A stretch of 45,918 nt of DNA from assembly GCA_948435735.1 (NCBI GenBank), contig CAOJGX010000007.1, positions 1 through 45,918 of the forward strand, read 5' to 3'. This document shows, one piece after another, positions 18,073-26,136 of the stretch (position 1 is its first letter; the number at the start of each line of letters is the position of its first letter). A program made the translations under genes and the position numbers. The notes below the pieces were generated by a model that saw nothing but the letters and a program-made list of their open reading frames with translations, was not told the DNA's origin and did no database searches. Source of the stretch: an uncultured Clostridium sp. (GTDB lineage: Bacteria; Bacillota; Clostridia; TANB77; CAG-508).

Positions 18073-19389
18073 CTATTTTGAAATGATTCGTATCATCTCT
18101 TCCACACTAGCTTTTTCCTGCACCTTTTCCTTCATATTCTTCAGCATGACAACCTTTTCTTGTATTTCATCTTCACCAATAATGCACACATACGGTATAT
18201 TTAACTTATCTGCATATTTTAATTTGGCTTTCATATCTTTGCTAAAATTGGAATAAATATCTGTATTAATTTCATTATCACGCAATTGTTTGGCTACTTT
18301 TAGGGCAAAAACGCTGGCTTCTTCGGTCATTGGAATCATTAAAACTTGGGCAATCGCTTCTGTACTTGCCTTTATCAAATTCATTTCCTTCAGCTGTGCA
18401 AACAAACGCGACAAACCAATTGAAATTCCAACGCCTTGAAAGCTTCTGTCTGTATAATATTCTGTCAAATTATCATACCTTCCGCCTGAACATACACTTC
18501 CCAAATTTCTATAATCATCAAAAAATGTCTCATATACTGTTCCTGTGTAATAGTCTAAGCCTCGTGCAATTTTCAAATCAATGTTAAAATTCTCTTCTGG
18601 AATGCCGAATGCTTTGACGTATTTTGCTACTTTTTCAAGTTCTGCCAAACCGTCTGCAAAGACTTCATTTTCAATTCCCATTTGTTTTAGCTTTGCCATT
18701 TTTTCATCCGTTTTTCCTGCAATCAAAATAAATTGGCAAATTTGATTGATTTTTTCTTGTTCGACTCCAATCTTGTCAAGTTCTACTTTCACAGCGTCTT
18801 CGCCAATTTTGTCAATTTTATCAATGATTCGTAAGACTTCCACTTTTTTATCGGAAATTTCCAAATATTCAAAAAATCCATTTAAAATCTTTCGATTGTT
18901 AATACAAATCGTAAACTTCGCTAAATCCAACAGTTTAAACGCCTCATAAATCACATTGACCATTTCTGCATCATTCATAAGGGCCAATTTATCTGCAATC
19001 ACATCAACATCGCATTGATAAAACTCTCTGAAGCGACATTTCTGCGGTCTCTCCCCACGATATACTTTCCCAATTTGATATCGTTTAAAGGGAAAAGCCA
19101 ATTCATTTTGATGGATGGATACATATTTGGCAAATGGAACTGTCAAGTCAAAGCGTAAAGATAAGTCGTTATCTCCCTTATTGAAACGATAAATTTGTTT
19201 TTCTGTTTCACCACCCGCTTTGGCAAGCAAAATTTCAGACAATTCCAGAATTGGCGTATCCAAAGGCAAAAAGCCAAAACTTTCATATACTTTCCTGATT
19301 TTATCTACCATTTGATTAAAGATAATTTGGTCAGCTGGCAATAATTCCATCGTTCCAGCCAACGTTCTAGGTTTTACTTTGTTCTTCAT
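18073..19389 (-). CDS. hisS: Histidyl-tRNA synthetase
   Basis: Charges tRNA-His. About 438 residues. Class II motifs are present: GTMELLPADQ near the start, motif 2 with VYRGERPQKCRFREFYQ (about 106-122), the His-specific motif GLDYYTGTVYETF (about 285-297), motif 3 GVGISIGLSRLFAQL (about 328-342), and a C-terminal anticodon-binding domain. The ATG at 19389 follows AAAGGAG. The open frame extends 24 codons upstream, but that part overlaps the terminator hairpin of the leader and is not expected to be translated. The leader suggests control by His-tRNA supply. Confidence 0.95.
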   Translation of the reverse strand: MKNKVKPRTLAGTMELLPADQIIFNQMVDKIRKVYESFGFLPLDTPILELSEILLAKAGGETEKQIYRFNKGDNDLSLRFDLTVPFAKYVSIHQNELAFPFKRYQIGKVYRGERPQKCRFREFYQCDVDVIADKLALMNDAEMVNVIYEAFKLLDLAKFTICINNRKILNGFFEYLEISDKKVEVLRIIDKIDKIGEDAVKVELDKIGVEQEKINQICQFILIAGKTDEKMAKLKQMGIENEVFADGLAELEKVAKYVKAFGIPEENFNIDLKIARGLDYYTGTVYETFFDDYRNLGSVCSGGRYDNLTEYYTDRSFQGVGISIGLSRLFAQLKEMNLIKASTEAIAQVLMIPMTEEASVFALKVAKQLRDNEINTDIYSNFSKDMKAKLKYADKLNIPYVCIIGEDEIQEKVVMLKNMKEKVQEKASVEEMIRIISK

Positions 19390-19417
19390 ATTTTCTCTCC
19401 TTTTTATAAACTCTAAC

Positions 19418-19450
19418 AAAAAAACTATGTAAGTCTTTCTACCTACATAG
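19418..19450 (-). terminator. Attenuator terminator in the hisS leader
   Basis: CTATGTA and its complement form a 7-bp stem followed by seven T residues on the minus strand, 28 bases before the hisS start. The 5' arm contains GTAGG, which could instead pair with CCTAC at 19468-19472. That gives an alternative antiterminator fold. Confidence 0.75.
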
Positions 19451-19514
19451 CTTAAAATCAATCTATTGTAGGCATGCTAAATGACGCTTACGCCTACCTT
19501 TTTTTGAAAGAAGG

Positions 19515-19568
19515 CTAAACGTTCCTACAATGATGATACAATTGGTAATTTTGTTGTTTTACTTTCAC
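19515..19568 (-). CDS. Putative hisS leader peptide with His-His
   Basis: 17 codons from GTG at 19568 to TAG at 19515: MKVKQQNYQLYHHCRNV. Two consecutive CAT codons (19530-19535) come just before the segment TTGTAGG (19524-19530), which can pair with CCTACAA at 19465-19471. An AAGGAG Shine-Dalgarno lies 7 bases before the GTG, almost at the predicted transcription start. A ribosome waiting at the His codons would cover the first pairing arm and change downstream folding. Short leader peptides are easy to imagine by chance, so this is an inference from the combined layout. Confidence 0.55.
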   Translation of the reverse strand: MKVKQQNYQLYHHCRNV

Positions 19569-19587
19569 TAAAATACTCCTTTTTTAT

Positions 19588-19616
19588 AGTATAACATAGT
19601 TGGAAATTATTGTCAA
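19588..19616 (-). promoter_or_regulatory. hisS: Sigma-A promoter of the hisS leader
   Basis: TTGACA at 19611-19616 and TATACT at 19588-19593 on the minus strand, 17 bases apart. The start point would fall near 19581, right at the Shine-Dalgarno of the leader peptide. Confidence 0.8.
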
Positions 19617-19619
19617 ATA

Positions 19620-20510
19620 TTATTCATGCTCTTCTAAGCCTAAATTTCCTCTTTTTAGCCTCTCATTACGCAATCTTGCTTGCTTTTTTAATTCTTCTTT
19701 TCCTTTGTTAACCCTCTCTTGTTCGATTACATCTTGTATCTCTTTGATTTCCCCAGAAGTTAGACCTTTATCTAAAAGATTTATTAACGTTTCTTCTTTT
19801 GTGGCATACGGTAAATTGGTTAATTCAAATAAATCCACTACTAATCTAACTTTTGCACTTGAAGTAATATGTTTCTTTTTATCTCTATCTTTTTCATATT
19901 CACTAATAGTTTCTAGACATCTCTCCGCAACTGATAATTTTGAGTTTTCTTCTAATGTCTCTGTCAACTCTTTTAAATGCCACGCCCCCCCATTATTTAT
20001 TATGTGCCTTAAAATTCTCTTACTTACAATACTTATCTTTTGTTCTTCTAACTCTGCTTTACGTTTTTCTTGTTTTTCTGGTTTCAAAGTTTCTAAAATT
20101 TTACTCAATTCGCAATCATTTAAACTTGCTGCGTTCTTTACAATTGCTTTTATTTTTTTGTCATTACTCCCAATGGCTTCAATCGCTAATTTTATCTTTT
20201 TGTTTTTTACTAACTCTTTATTATTTTCATTTAATATTCTAAGAATATCTCCATCATTCAAATATTTCATTGCACTTTTTACATTGTCTTGCTCAATTAA
20301 TTCTTCTAAATTATTTTCCACCACTTCTGCCATGTTTTCAGGATTATCCATATTTTTTATAACTGCATGAATGTCAATCGCAGAATTATCTTCATCGGCT
20401 GAAAGTGCTTTTACTACTAATTTATCATCATCTGTTTTAATTAATACTTTTTGTGTGTGTTTTGCTTTGGCTTTTCTGTACGGTTCTTTTATGATATCTA
20501 AAATTTTCAT
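19620..20510 (-). CDS. Helical, charged hypothetical protein
   Basis: 296 residues, mostly alpha-helical and rich in Lys, Glu and Asn, with no membrane segment and no signal peptide. I recognise no domain. Repeated helix pairs (NPENMAEVVENNLEELIEQ, SAMKYLNDGDILRIL) suggest a HEAT-like or similar helical scaffold, but this is not certain. SD TGAGG precedes the ATG at 20510. It starts 15 bases after the amidase stop, so the two form an operon. Its charge and lineage-specific look resemble the genes at 14812 and 37306. Confidence 0.65.
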   Translation of the reverse strand: MKILDIIKEPYRKAKAKHTQKVLIKTDDDKLVVKALSADEDNSAIDIHAVIKNMDNPENMAEVVENNLEELIEQDNVKSAMKYLNDGDILRILNENNKELVKNKKIKLAIEAIGSNDKKIKAIVKNAASLNDCELSKILETLKPEKQEKRKAELEEQKISIVSKRILRHIINNGGAWHLKELTETLEENSKLSVAERCLETISEYEKDRDKKKHITSSAKVRLVVDLFELTNLPYATKEETLINLLDKGLTSGEIKEIQDVIEQERVNKGKEELKKQARLRNERLKRGNLGLEEHE

Positions 20511-20525
20511 ATGTGTTCCTCATTT

Positions 20526-21839
20526 CTATAAATTTTCTAATATTGCTTCTGAAATGGCTGTTACAACTTGATCCATTTCATTTTTTATGATTTCTAAATC
20601 ATTTTTTAGATAACCCATTTCAATTTGATAACATTCAATTCCCTGATTCGAACGATAATACGAATTTGCTGCATAACTTGTATTACGCCCGTCTACATAG
20701 GCATTTGTAGCAATTCCGCCAACCTCGCGAATGGTATATAAATAGGGGGTATCTAACGTTATATTATATGGCTCATAACCTTTTTTATGTGCTGTATTTG
20801 TATATTCATCTATCACACTTTTCGTAAAATTTCTGACGTATACGCCTTCTCCTTTTTTGAAAGAATGATTGTTAGAATACTCCAAATTGGTATAGGTCAC
20901 AATTTTGTTTGCTATGCTTTGTGCAAAAGTCAAATCCGATTTACAGGGTGCATAAATCTCTAAGCCCTTCAAGCCTTTATTTCCATTATTGATATGGAAA
21001 GATAGCATATATTTTGCTTTAGAGCGACATGCACTTGTAATTCTGCCGTTTTCATCGTACATGTTGGTTGATGTGTAGGTATTTGTATTTTCGTCATCTC
21101 TGGTTAATTTGACTTGTAAGCCTTGAGCTTGTAATCTTTCTTTTAATAATTTTGCATACGATAAGGCAATATCTGCTTCTGTATCACTTCCAATTTTTTC
21201 TCCTGTATCTTTTCCGCCGTGACCTGCATCAAGAACGATATCAAAAATGTCTTCTGGCTTGTGTTCTTCTGTAACATCAAGGCTTAAATAGGCATATTCT
21301 TGGTCATTATACGTTTTATTTTTGAAGTTTATCTTTATTTTACGATTGATATCTTCTTTGGTTATTGTGAAATATTCGATATCGCCATATTCGGAATCAT
21401 TTGATAAGGAGTAAAACTTTGGATTGATACTATTGTTCATTTTTAATCTTACTAAAACAATATATTCGCCAGTTGCCAAATCGTCTAAAATAAGCCCTGT
21501 ATTTATTTGAGTTGTTGTGCTTAACATCAGATTTCCTTCTTCAATTTTTCCATCTAATGAATATGATTTCTCAAATCCATTGCCATCTGTCAAATATAAT
21601 TTTGCGCTTTCAAAATTGTCTTTTGCAATTCCTGCCAATTTGCCTGAAAAATTAAAACATTTTCCATATGTAAAAAATTCACTAACCTCAACTGTCTTGG
21701 TTTGAATAGAACCAAAAATAGCATCTATTTTCGCTTCTTCTTGTGTTCCATCAGCTGAAAAAACAGAAAAGTATATTCCGACAGCAAGGCCAATTATAAT
21801 GAATATTAACATGAAAAAAGTAAGTAGTTTTTTGAACAT
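20526..21839 (-). CDS. N-acetylmuramoyl-L-alanine amidase (Amidase_3)
   Basis: A wall hydrolase cutting the bond between muramic acid and the peptide stem. About 437 residues. The membrane-anchoring helix FFMLIFIIIGLAVGIYFSVF lies at the N terminus, followed by an unassigned domain of about 170 residues. The zinc amidase domain begins IVLDAGHGGKDTG (about 205; His ligand), then MLSFHINNG (second His) and EIGYL-like CYQIEMGYLKN near the end. The ATG at 21839 has SD AAAAGGAG and is preferred to 21881. Likely acts outside the membrane, in wall turnover or sporulation. Confidence 0.9.
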   Translation of the reverse strand: MFKKLLTFFMLIFIIIGLAVGIYFSVFSADGTQEEAKIDAIFGSIQTKTVEVSEFFTYGKCFNFSGKLAGIAKDNFESAKLYLTDGNGFEKSYSLDGKIEEGNLMLSTTTQINTGLILDDLATGEYIVLVRLKMNNSINPKFYSLSNDSEYGDIEYFTITKEDINRKIKINFKNKTYNDQEYAYLSLDVTEEHKPEDIFDIVLDAGHGGKDTGEKIGSDTEADIALSYAKLLKERLQAQGLQVKLTRDDENTNTYTSTNMYDENGRITSACRSKAKYMLSFHINNGNKGLKGLEIYAPCKSDLTFAQSIANKIVTYTNLEYSNNHSFKKGEGVYVRNFTKSVIDEYTNTAHKKGYEPYNITLDTPYLYTIREVGGIATNAYVDGRNTSYAANSYYRSNQGIECYQIEMGYLKNDLEIIKNEMDQVVTAISEAILENL

Positions 21840-21873
21840 TTTGGTCTCCTTTTGGTTAATCGGTTTTTGTACT

Positions 21874-22058
21874 TTATTCATTTGGGTTCAACAAAAATTT
21901 TACCCAGTTTGATAATGTTTGTTCTTTGATTGTTAATTTATTATTTTCTACAACTTTTTCTAATTTCGGTAACTCAATTATATGAATTTCACATACATCT
22001 GTCAAGATATAGGTTGAAAATTCTTTTTCTCGTAATTTCCATTCAGTGTGGCCTTTTT
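21874..22058 (-). pseudogene. 3' fragment of an Rpn/PD-(D/E)XK transposase-like gene
   Basis: An open stretch without a start encodes about 60 residues including FSTYILTDVCEIHIIELP and LSNWVKFLLNPNE, ending at TAA 21874. This matches the C-terminal part of the Rpn (PD-(D/E)XK) recombination-promoting nuclease family, whose members commonly carry EIHIIELPKL and NWVKFL. The N-terminal nuclease core is missing, so it is a decayed remnant. It occupies most of the 350-bp gap between rimO and the amidase gene; nothing else was seen there apart from repeat copy 4. Confidence 0.65.
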
Positions 22059-22210
22059 GGATTTGTTTAAATTTTTACTTTCATGAATCCTGCGGCGAAA
22101 TGCCTTGAAATATAAAATATAGAATATATTTTAGAATTATTTTCTTATATCATATTTATTTACATTTGTCAATGGTTGTGATGTAAAAAGGTGATTTTGT
22201 GATATAAAAG

Positions 22211-22236
22211 CGGGCGATTGATAATCGCCCCTACAG
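22211..22236. repeat. GTAGGGGCG palindromic repeat, copy 4
   Basis: GCGGGCGATTGATAATCGCC then CCTACAG on the plus strand, nearly identical to copy 5. Its last bases encode the end of rimO: the TAG in CTGTAGGGG is the rimO stop. Confidence 0.85.
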
Positions 22237-23550
22237 GTATTGTTTTAATTTTCCTAGTAAATCATATCCGTTAACTTTGATAATTTCACATTCTACAAAA
22301 TCTCCCTCTTTTACTTTTTGGTTATTTTGCATATAAATCACTCCATCTTCATCTGGAATATCCATATAACTCCTGCCTATTGCATATTTTCCATCATCTG
22401 TAAAGCCATCAATTAAAGTTAATAATGTGCTTCCAACTTTTTCTTGTAAGTTGGCTTGTGAAATCTCGTTTTGTCTTCTCATTACCAGATTCCAACGTTT
22501 TTGCTTGGTTTTATAATGAATTTGCTCTGGCAATCGCTCTGCTGGTGTGCCATCTTCTTTGGAATATTGAAAAACACCTAGTTTTTCAAATTTTGCTCTT
22601 TTTATGAATTCATATAATTCTGTAAAATCTGCTTCTGTTTCACCCGGAAATCCTACTATCATAGTAGTTCTAATTATTACATCTGGAATTTCCCTACGCA
22701 ATTTTATCATTAATTCTTCGATCGCCTTAGCATTACTCTTTCGGTTCATTCTCTTTAAAATTTTATCGGAAAAATGCTGTAATGGAATATCAAAATAATG
22801 ACAAATTTTCTCATTCTTTTTCACGACTTCAATCAATTCATCTGTAATACTTTCTGGATACGCATACAAAAATCGAATCCATCTAAAGCCTTCTATTTGA
22901 CAAAGTTTCTCTAAAAGTTCTGCTAATTTGGGCTCACCATATAAATCTATCCCATATTTCGTTGTATCTTGTGCAATCACAATAATTTCTTTATAGCCTA
23001 ATCCAGCCAATCTTTCCGCCTCTTGCAAAACATCTTCCAGTGGTCTACTAACATACGGGCCACGAATACTTGGAATCGCACAATACGTGCAACAATTGCT
23101 ACAACCTTCCGCAATTTTTAAATAGGCAGTTGTGTTACCAGTAGCAATAACGCGCTCTAAATAATCCAAAGTATTGTTTGATTTTTTCTTGTTTTCGTGA
23201 CCAAGCATGTCTTCTATTTTATTCCATATATTCTCATATTCATCTACTGAAACAAATAAATCGACTTCTGGTAGGGATTTTTCAAGTTCTTTTTTGTATC
23301 TTTTCACTAAACAGCCTATTGCTATCAAATATTGACATTTTCCTATTTTTTTAAATTCTGCCATTTCTAGTATTGTGTTAATTGCCTCTTCTTTTGCACT
23401 TTCAATAAAACCACATGTGTTGACAATAAGAATATCCGCTTCTTCAGGCTTCTGAACAAGCTCAAATTTTTCTTTTTGAAACAGACCAATCAACATCTCT
23501 GAATCAACCAAATTTTTACTACAACCTAATGACACAACTCCTACTTTCAT
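22231..23550 (-). CDS. rimO: Ribosomal protein S12 methylthiotransferase RimO
   Basis: A radical-SAM enzyme adding a methylthio group to the conserved Asp of S12. 439 residues. N-terminal UPF0004 domain with cluster Cys in SLGCSKNLVDSE (about 7-18), NTCGFIESA and IAIGCLVKRY. The radical SAM motif CSNCCTYCAIP (about 150-160) supplies the CxxxCxxC Cys. C-terminal TRAM domain ends GYDLLGKLKQYL. SKNLVDSE and the overall pattern favour RimO over MiaB. Third gene of sua5-pth-rimO (12-base gap from pth). The stop codon lies in a dispersed repeat. Confidence 0.94.
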   Translation of the reverse strand: MKVGVVSLGCSKNLVDSEMLIGLFQKEKFELVQKPEEADILIVNTCGFIESAKEEAINTILEMAEFKKIGKCQYLIAIGCLVKRYKKELEKSLPEVDLFVSVDEYENIWNKIEDMLGHENKKKSNNTLDYLERVIATGNTTAYLKIAEGCSNCCTYCAIPSIRGPYVSRPLEDVLQEAERLAGLGYKEIIVIAQDTTKYGIDLYGEPKLAELLEKLCQIEGFRWIRFLYAYPESITDELIEVVKKNEKICHYFDIPLQHFSDKILKRMNRKSNAKAIEELMIKLRREIPDVIIRTTMIVGFPGETEADFTELYEFIKRAKFEKLGVFQYSKEDGTPAERLPEQIHYKTKQKRWNLVMRRQNEISQANLQEKVGSTLLTLIDGFTDDGKYAIGRSYMDIPDEDGVIYMQNNQKVKEGDFVECEIIKVNGYDLLGKLKQYL

Positions 23551-23562
23551 CTTTTTCTCCTT

Positions 23563-24120
23563 TTAATTAAATGCATTCATGGCTGCATCAATTCCGTTTT
23601 TTAGTAATTCTATTACAGCATCTTTTGCTTTTTCCACACCTTCTTCTAAACTGGTCTTCTCTTCTTCTGGAATCGCACCAATTACATATTGGATTCTATC
23701 TTCGGCCTCATTTGGTTTGCCAATTCCGACACGAATACGTGGAAAACTCTCATCCTTTAGAAAATGCACAACAGACTTCATTCCATTATGGCTTCCTGGC
23801 GAACCACTTTTTCGGATTCGAATTTTGCCAGGTTCAATATCCATATCATCATAAATAATCATTACTTTGTCAAGTTCTATTTTATAAAAATTCACAAACT
23901 CATAAACTGCTTCACCACTTACATTCATAAAGGTTTGCGGTTTAACCAAAATCACTTTTTCACCTTCTATGACAGCTTTTTCGTATTCACTATTAAACTT
24001 TTTTCTAGAAATACTGATTTCATATTCTTCTGCCAATCGATTAATCACCTTAAATCCCATGTTATGCCTTGTGTTAGCATAATCTGATTCTGGGTTTCCT
24101 AAGCCTACAATTAAATACAT
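23563..24120 (-). CDS. pth: Peptidyl-tRNA hydrolase
   Basis: Recycles peptidyl-tRNA that drops off ribosomes. 185 residues. Catalytic pattern seen: GLGNPESDYANTRHNMGF (about 6-23, Asn and His), KPQTFMNVSGEAV (about 60-72), IIYDDMDIEPGKIRIRKSGS (about 88-107, catalytic Asp) and GSHNGMKSV. Normal length. Starts 13 bases after sua5 in the same operon. Confidence 0.96.
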   Translation of the reverse strand: MYLIVGLGNPESDYANTRHNMGFKVINRLAEEYEISISRKKFNSEYEKAVIEGEKVILVKPQTFMNVSGEAVYEFVNFYKIELDKVMIIYDDMDIEPGKIRIRKSGSPGSHNGMKSVVHFLKDESFPRIRVGIGKPNEAEDRIQYVIGAIPEEEKTSLEEGVEKAKDAVIELLKNGIDAAMNAFN

Positions 24121-24133
24121 TTTTATCCTCCGC

Positions 24134-25174
24134 TTAAAATTCTACATAATTGTATCCACAACTTCTTAACAATCTGTTCATAATTGCCATACCAATTCCT
24201 TCTTTTGGGGTTCCTTCAATGAGTATCATTTGTGCACCTACAGCATCTGCTTTTCTTAAAGATGCATAAATATTTCTCGCAATTTCATCCAAGTTTTGCT
24301 TGCTTCCTAAACTAATAAAACGATCTTGTGATACAACAATTTTGTCTTTGTGTTCTTCAAATCCAAGTACTACTACATCTCCTTTATAGGCTTTTATGGC
24401 ATGGTTCATTTGAAAAACTAAATACTGCTCATCTTCTGAATACAAAATTTGAGCTGGCGTATCCGGTGCATAATGCTTGTGTTTGACCCCTGGTGTTTCG
24501 ACTCTTTCCTCCTCTTTTACTGGCATAAAAATTCCATTCCCAAAATCTACAACTCCAATCACTTTTTCAATATCTTCTGCTGTTACTTTTCCCGGTCTTA
24601 AAATGCAAGGAACTTCATCAATTACTTTTACAACAGTAGATTCCAGCCCAATTTTAGTTTCTCCTCCATCTACAATTGCTGAAACCTTGCCTTCTAATTC
24701 TTTTCGGATATCTTCTACGGTTGTTCCACTTGGCTTTCCTGAAATATTAGCACTCGGTGCTGCAATGGGTACCCCAGAAAATGTGATAATTCCTCTTGCG
24801 ATGACATTATCAGGCATTCGTATCGCTACAGTATCTAACCCAGCAGAAACAATATCTGGTATTTTGTCAGTTTTATTTAAAATTAAAGTAAATGGACCAG
24901 GCATAAAATTGTCGATTAGTTTTTGTTCTATTGGGGTAATGGATTTGGCAATTTCATGGATTGTTTTTTTGTTGGCAACATGCACAATTAGAGGATTGTC
25001 AGATGGTCTGCCTTTAGCCATGAAAATTTTGCCAACTGCTTTTTCGTCAAATGCATTGGCTCCAATTCCATAAACTGTTTCTGTAGGAAATATAATGATT
25101 TCACCGTTTTTTATTAAATTACATACAATTTTTAGTTCTTCTGTGTTCGTGTTTTCTTTCCAATTATAATACAT
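24134..25174 (-). CDS. L-threonylcarbamoyladenylate synthase (Sua5/TsaC)
   Basis: Makes threonylcarbamoyl-AMP for the t6A modification of tRNAs that read ANN codons. 346 residues: YrdC domain with KNGEIIIFPTETVYGIGANA (about 22-41), KGRPSDNPLIVH and APSANISGKPSGT (about 138-150), then a linker and a C-terminal Sua5 domain. The longer two-domain form is Sua5-type, as in Bacillus YwlC. First gene of the sua5-pth-rimO operon. Confidence 0.94.
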   Translation of the reverse strand: MYYNWKENTNTEELKIVCNLIKNGEIIIFPTETVYGIGANAFDEKAVGKIFMAKGRPSDNPLIVHVANKKTIHEIAKSITPIEQKLIDNFMPGPFTLILNKTDKIPDIVSAGLDTVAIRMPDNVIARGIITFSGVPIAAPSANISGKPSGTTVEDIRKELEGKVSAIVDGGETKIGLESTVVKVIDEVPCILRPGKVTAEDIEKVIGVVDFGNGIFMPVKEEERVETPGVKHKHYAPDTPAQILYSEDEQYLVFQMNHAIKAYKGDVVVLGFEEHKDKIVVSQDRFISLGSKQNLDEIARNIYASLRKADAVGAQMILIEGTPKEGIGMAIMNRLLRSCGYNYVEF

Positions 25175-25216
25175 CGTAAATTCCTCGTGAAAAATATTAT
25201 ATCACAAATTATTAGA

Positions 25217-25747
25217 TTATGTCAATTGGTTTTTTATAATCTTTTCCTCCATTTCCTCCCACGATTTACTAAACGTATGATTCGCAAACATATCTTTTAA
25301 ACCAGTAATCTGTTTTAAACGAATAATCTCATCTAACTCCATTCCCAAATGTTTCGAAATCTCCATTTCTGACCAACCATTTTGTGTTAAGGTTAGGACA
25401 ATATGAGACATATCAATAATCTGGTGCGTTCCTCTTGCTCGATTGTGCCTAATGGTGCTTGCCATACGATTTTCCAAATCTTTGTCAATCGTAACAATTG
25501 GAATTTGCTTTAAATGGAAATATTCTTTGGCACAGCGATAACGGTGGAAACCATCTACCACAATATAAATATCTCGATTTTTATCATAATACGTTACAAT
25601 TGGCTGAGTATAGCCATCTTCTTCAATGGAATGTTTTAATAATTCCATCTCTGGTGGGGCTACTTTATTGGGATTATAATCATTGGCAATTACTTTATCA
25701 ATATCCACCATTTTTACATTTAATACTGGAAATTCTATTTCACTCAT
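25217..25747 (-). CDS. ParB/IbrB-like nucleotide-binding domain protein
   Basis: 176 residues. The ParB/sulfiredoxin-like fold is visible: DIDKVIANDYNPNKV, then SIEEDGYTQPIVTYY, the motif VDGFHRYRCAK (about 66-76) and RHNRARGTH (about 99-107). A C-terminal helix-turn-helix-like part (SEMEISKHLGMELDEIIRLKQ) may bind DNA. This is the IbrB type, which in E. coli is encoded next to IbrA, a PAPS-reductase-like protein. The same pairing occurs here with one gene between. It starts 2 bases after the GNAT-like gene, SD GAGGAG. Family role is unclear; see findings. Confidence 0.8.
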   Translation of the reverse strand: MSEIEFPVLNVKMVDIDKVIANDYNPNKVAPPEMELLKHSIEEDGYTQPIVTYYDKNRDIYIVVDGFHRYRCAKEYFHLKQIPIVTIDKDLENRMASTIRHNRARGTHQIIDMSHIVLTLTQNGWSEMEISKHLGMELDEIIRLKQITGLKDMFANHTFSKSWEEMEEKIIKNQLT

Positions 25748-25749
25748 TT

Positions 25750-26124
25750 TTACTTTTTCTCCTCTTTTTTACAATGAATCGTCACAAAATTTTTATAAGT
25801 TTGTTGTTTGATTTCAAAACCGCACTTTTCATAAAGGTTGGAATAACAATTGGTTACAATACTATCCATTAATACCACTTCTTTTCTTATGTGATTTAAT
25901 ATTTCTTCCAAGTATTCGTCTTTTGCTCCATAAATATTCTTGATTACGTTCTTGCTAATTGATACAAATGCTTTGACTTTATCCTTTTCTAAATAGACAT
26001 ACCATTCTTTATTATCATCATCGTAAATTCTATCATTGGTGCATTTCTCTACTATTCTTGAGCCAAAAAATTTGCCCATGTATGAATAAAAATCCTCGTC
26101 TTGATTAGTGATTTTAAGTATCAT
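25750..26124 (-). CDS. Small GNAT-like protein in ibr-type operon
   Basis: 124 residues. The C-terminal part (SIVTNCYSNLYEKCGFEIKQQTYKNFVTIH) looks like the last helix and strands of a GNAT acetyltransferase. YEKCGFE matches the common YxxxGF pattern. The N-terminal half has WYVYLEKDKVKAFVSISKN, like GNAT strands 2-3. The usual acetyl-CoA loop R/QxxGxG/A is not obvious, so catalytic activity is doubtful. It lies between the IbrA-like and IbrB-like genes with gaps of 12 and 2 bases, so it is probably a third component. Confidence 0.55.
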   Translation of the reverse strand: MILKITNQDEDFYSYMGKFFGSRIVEKCTNDRIYDDDNKEWYVYLEKDKVKAFVSISKNVIKNIYGAKDEYLEEILNHIRKEVVLMDSIVTNCYSNLYEKCGFEIKQQTYKNFVTIHCKKEEKK

Positions 26125-26136
26125 ATTTGTTCTCCT

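Noticed and set aside
19418..19568. T-box riboswitch for hisS
   Set aside because: No GGTGG-NACC T-box sequence in the leader, unlike the clear one before pheS.
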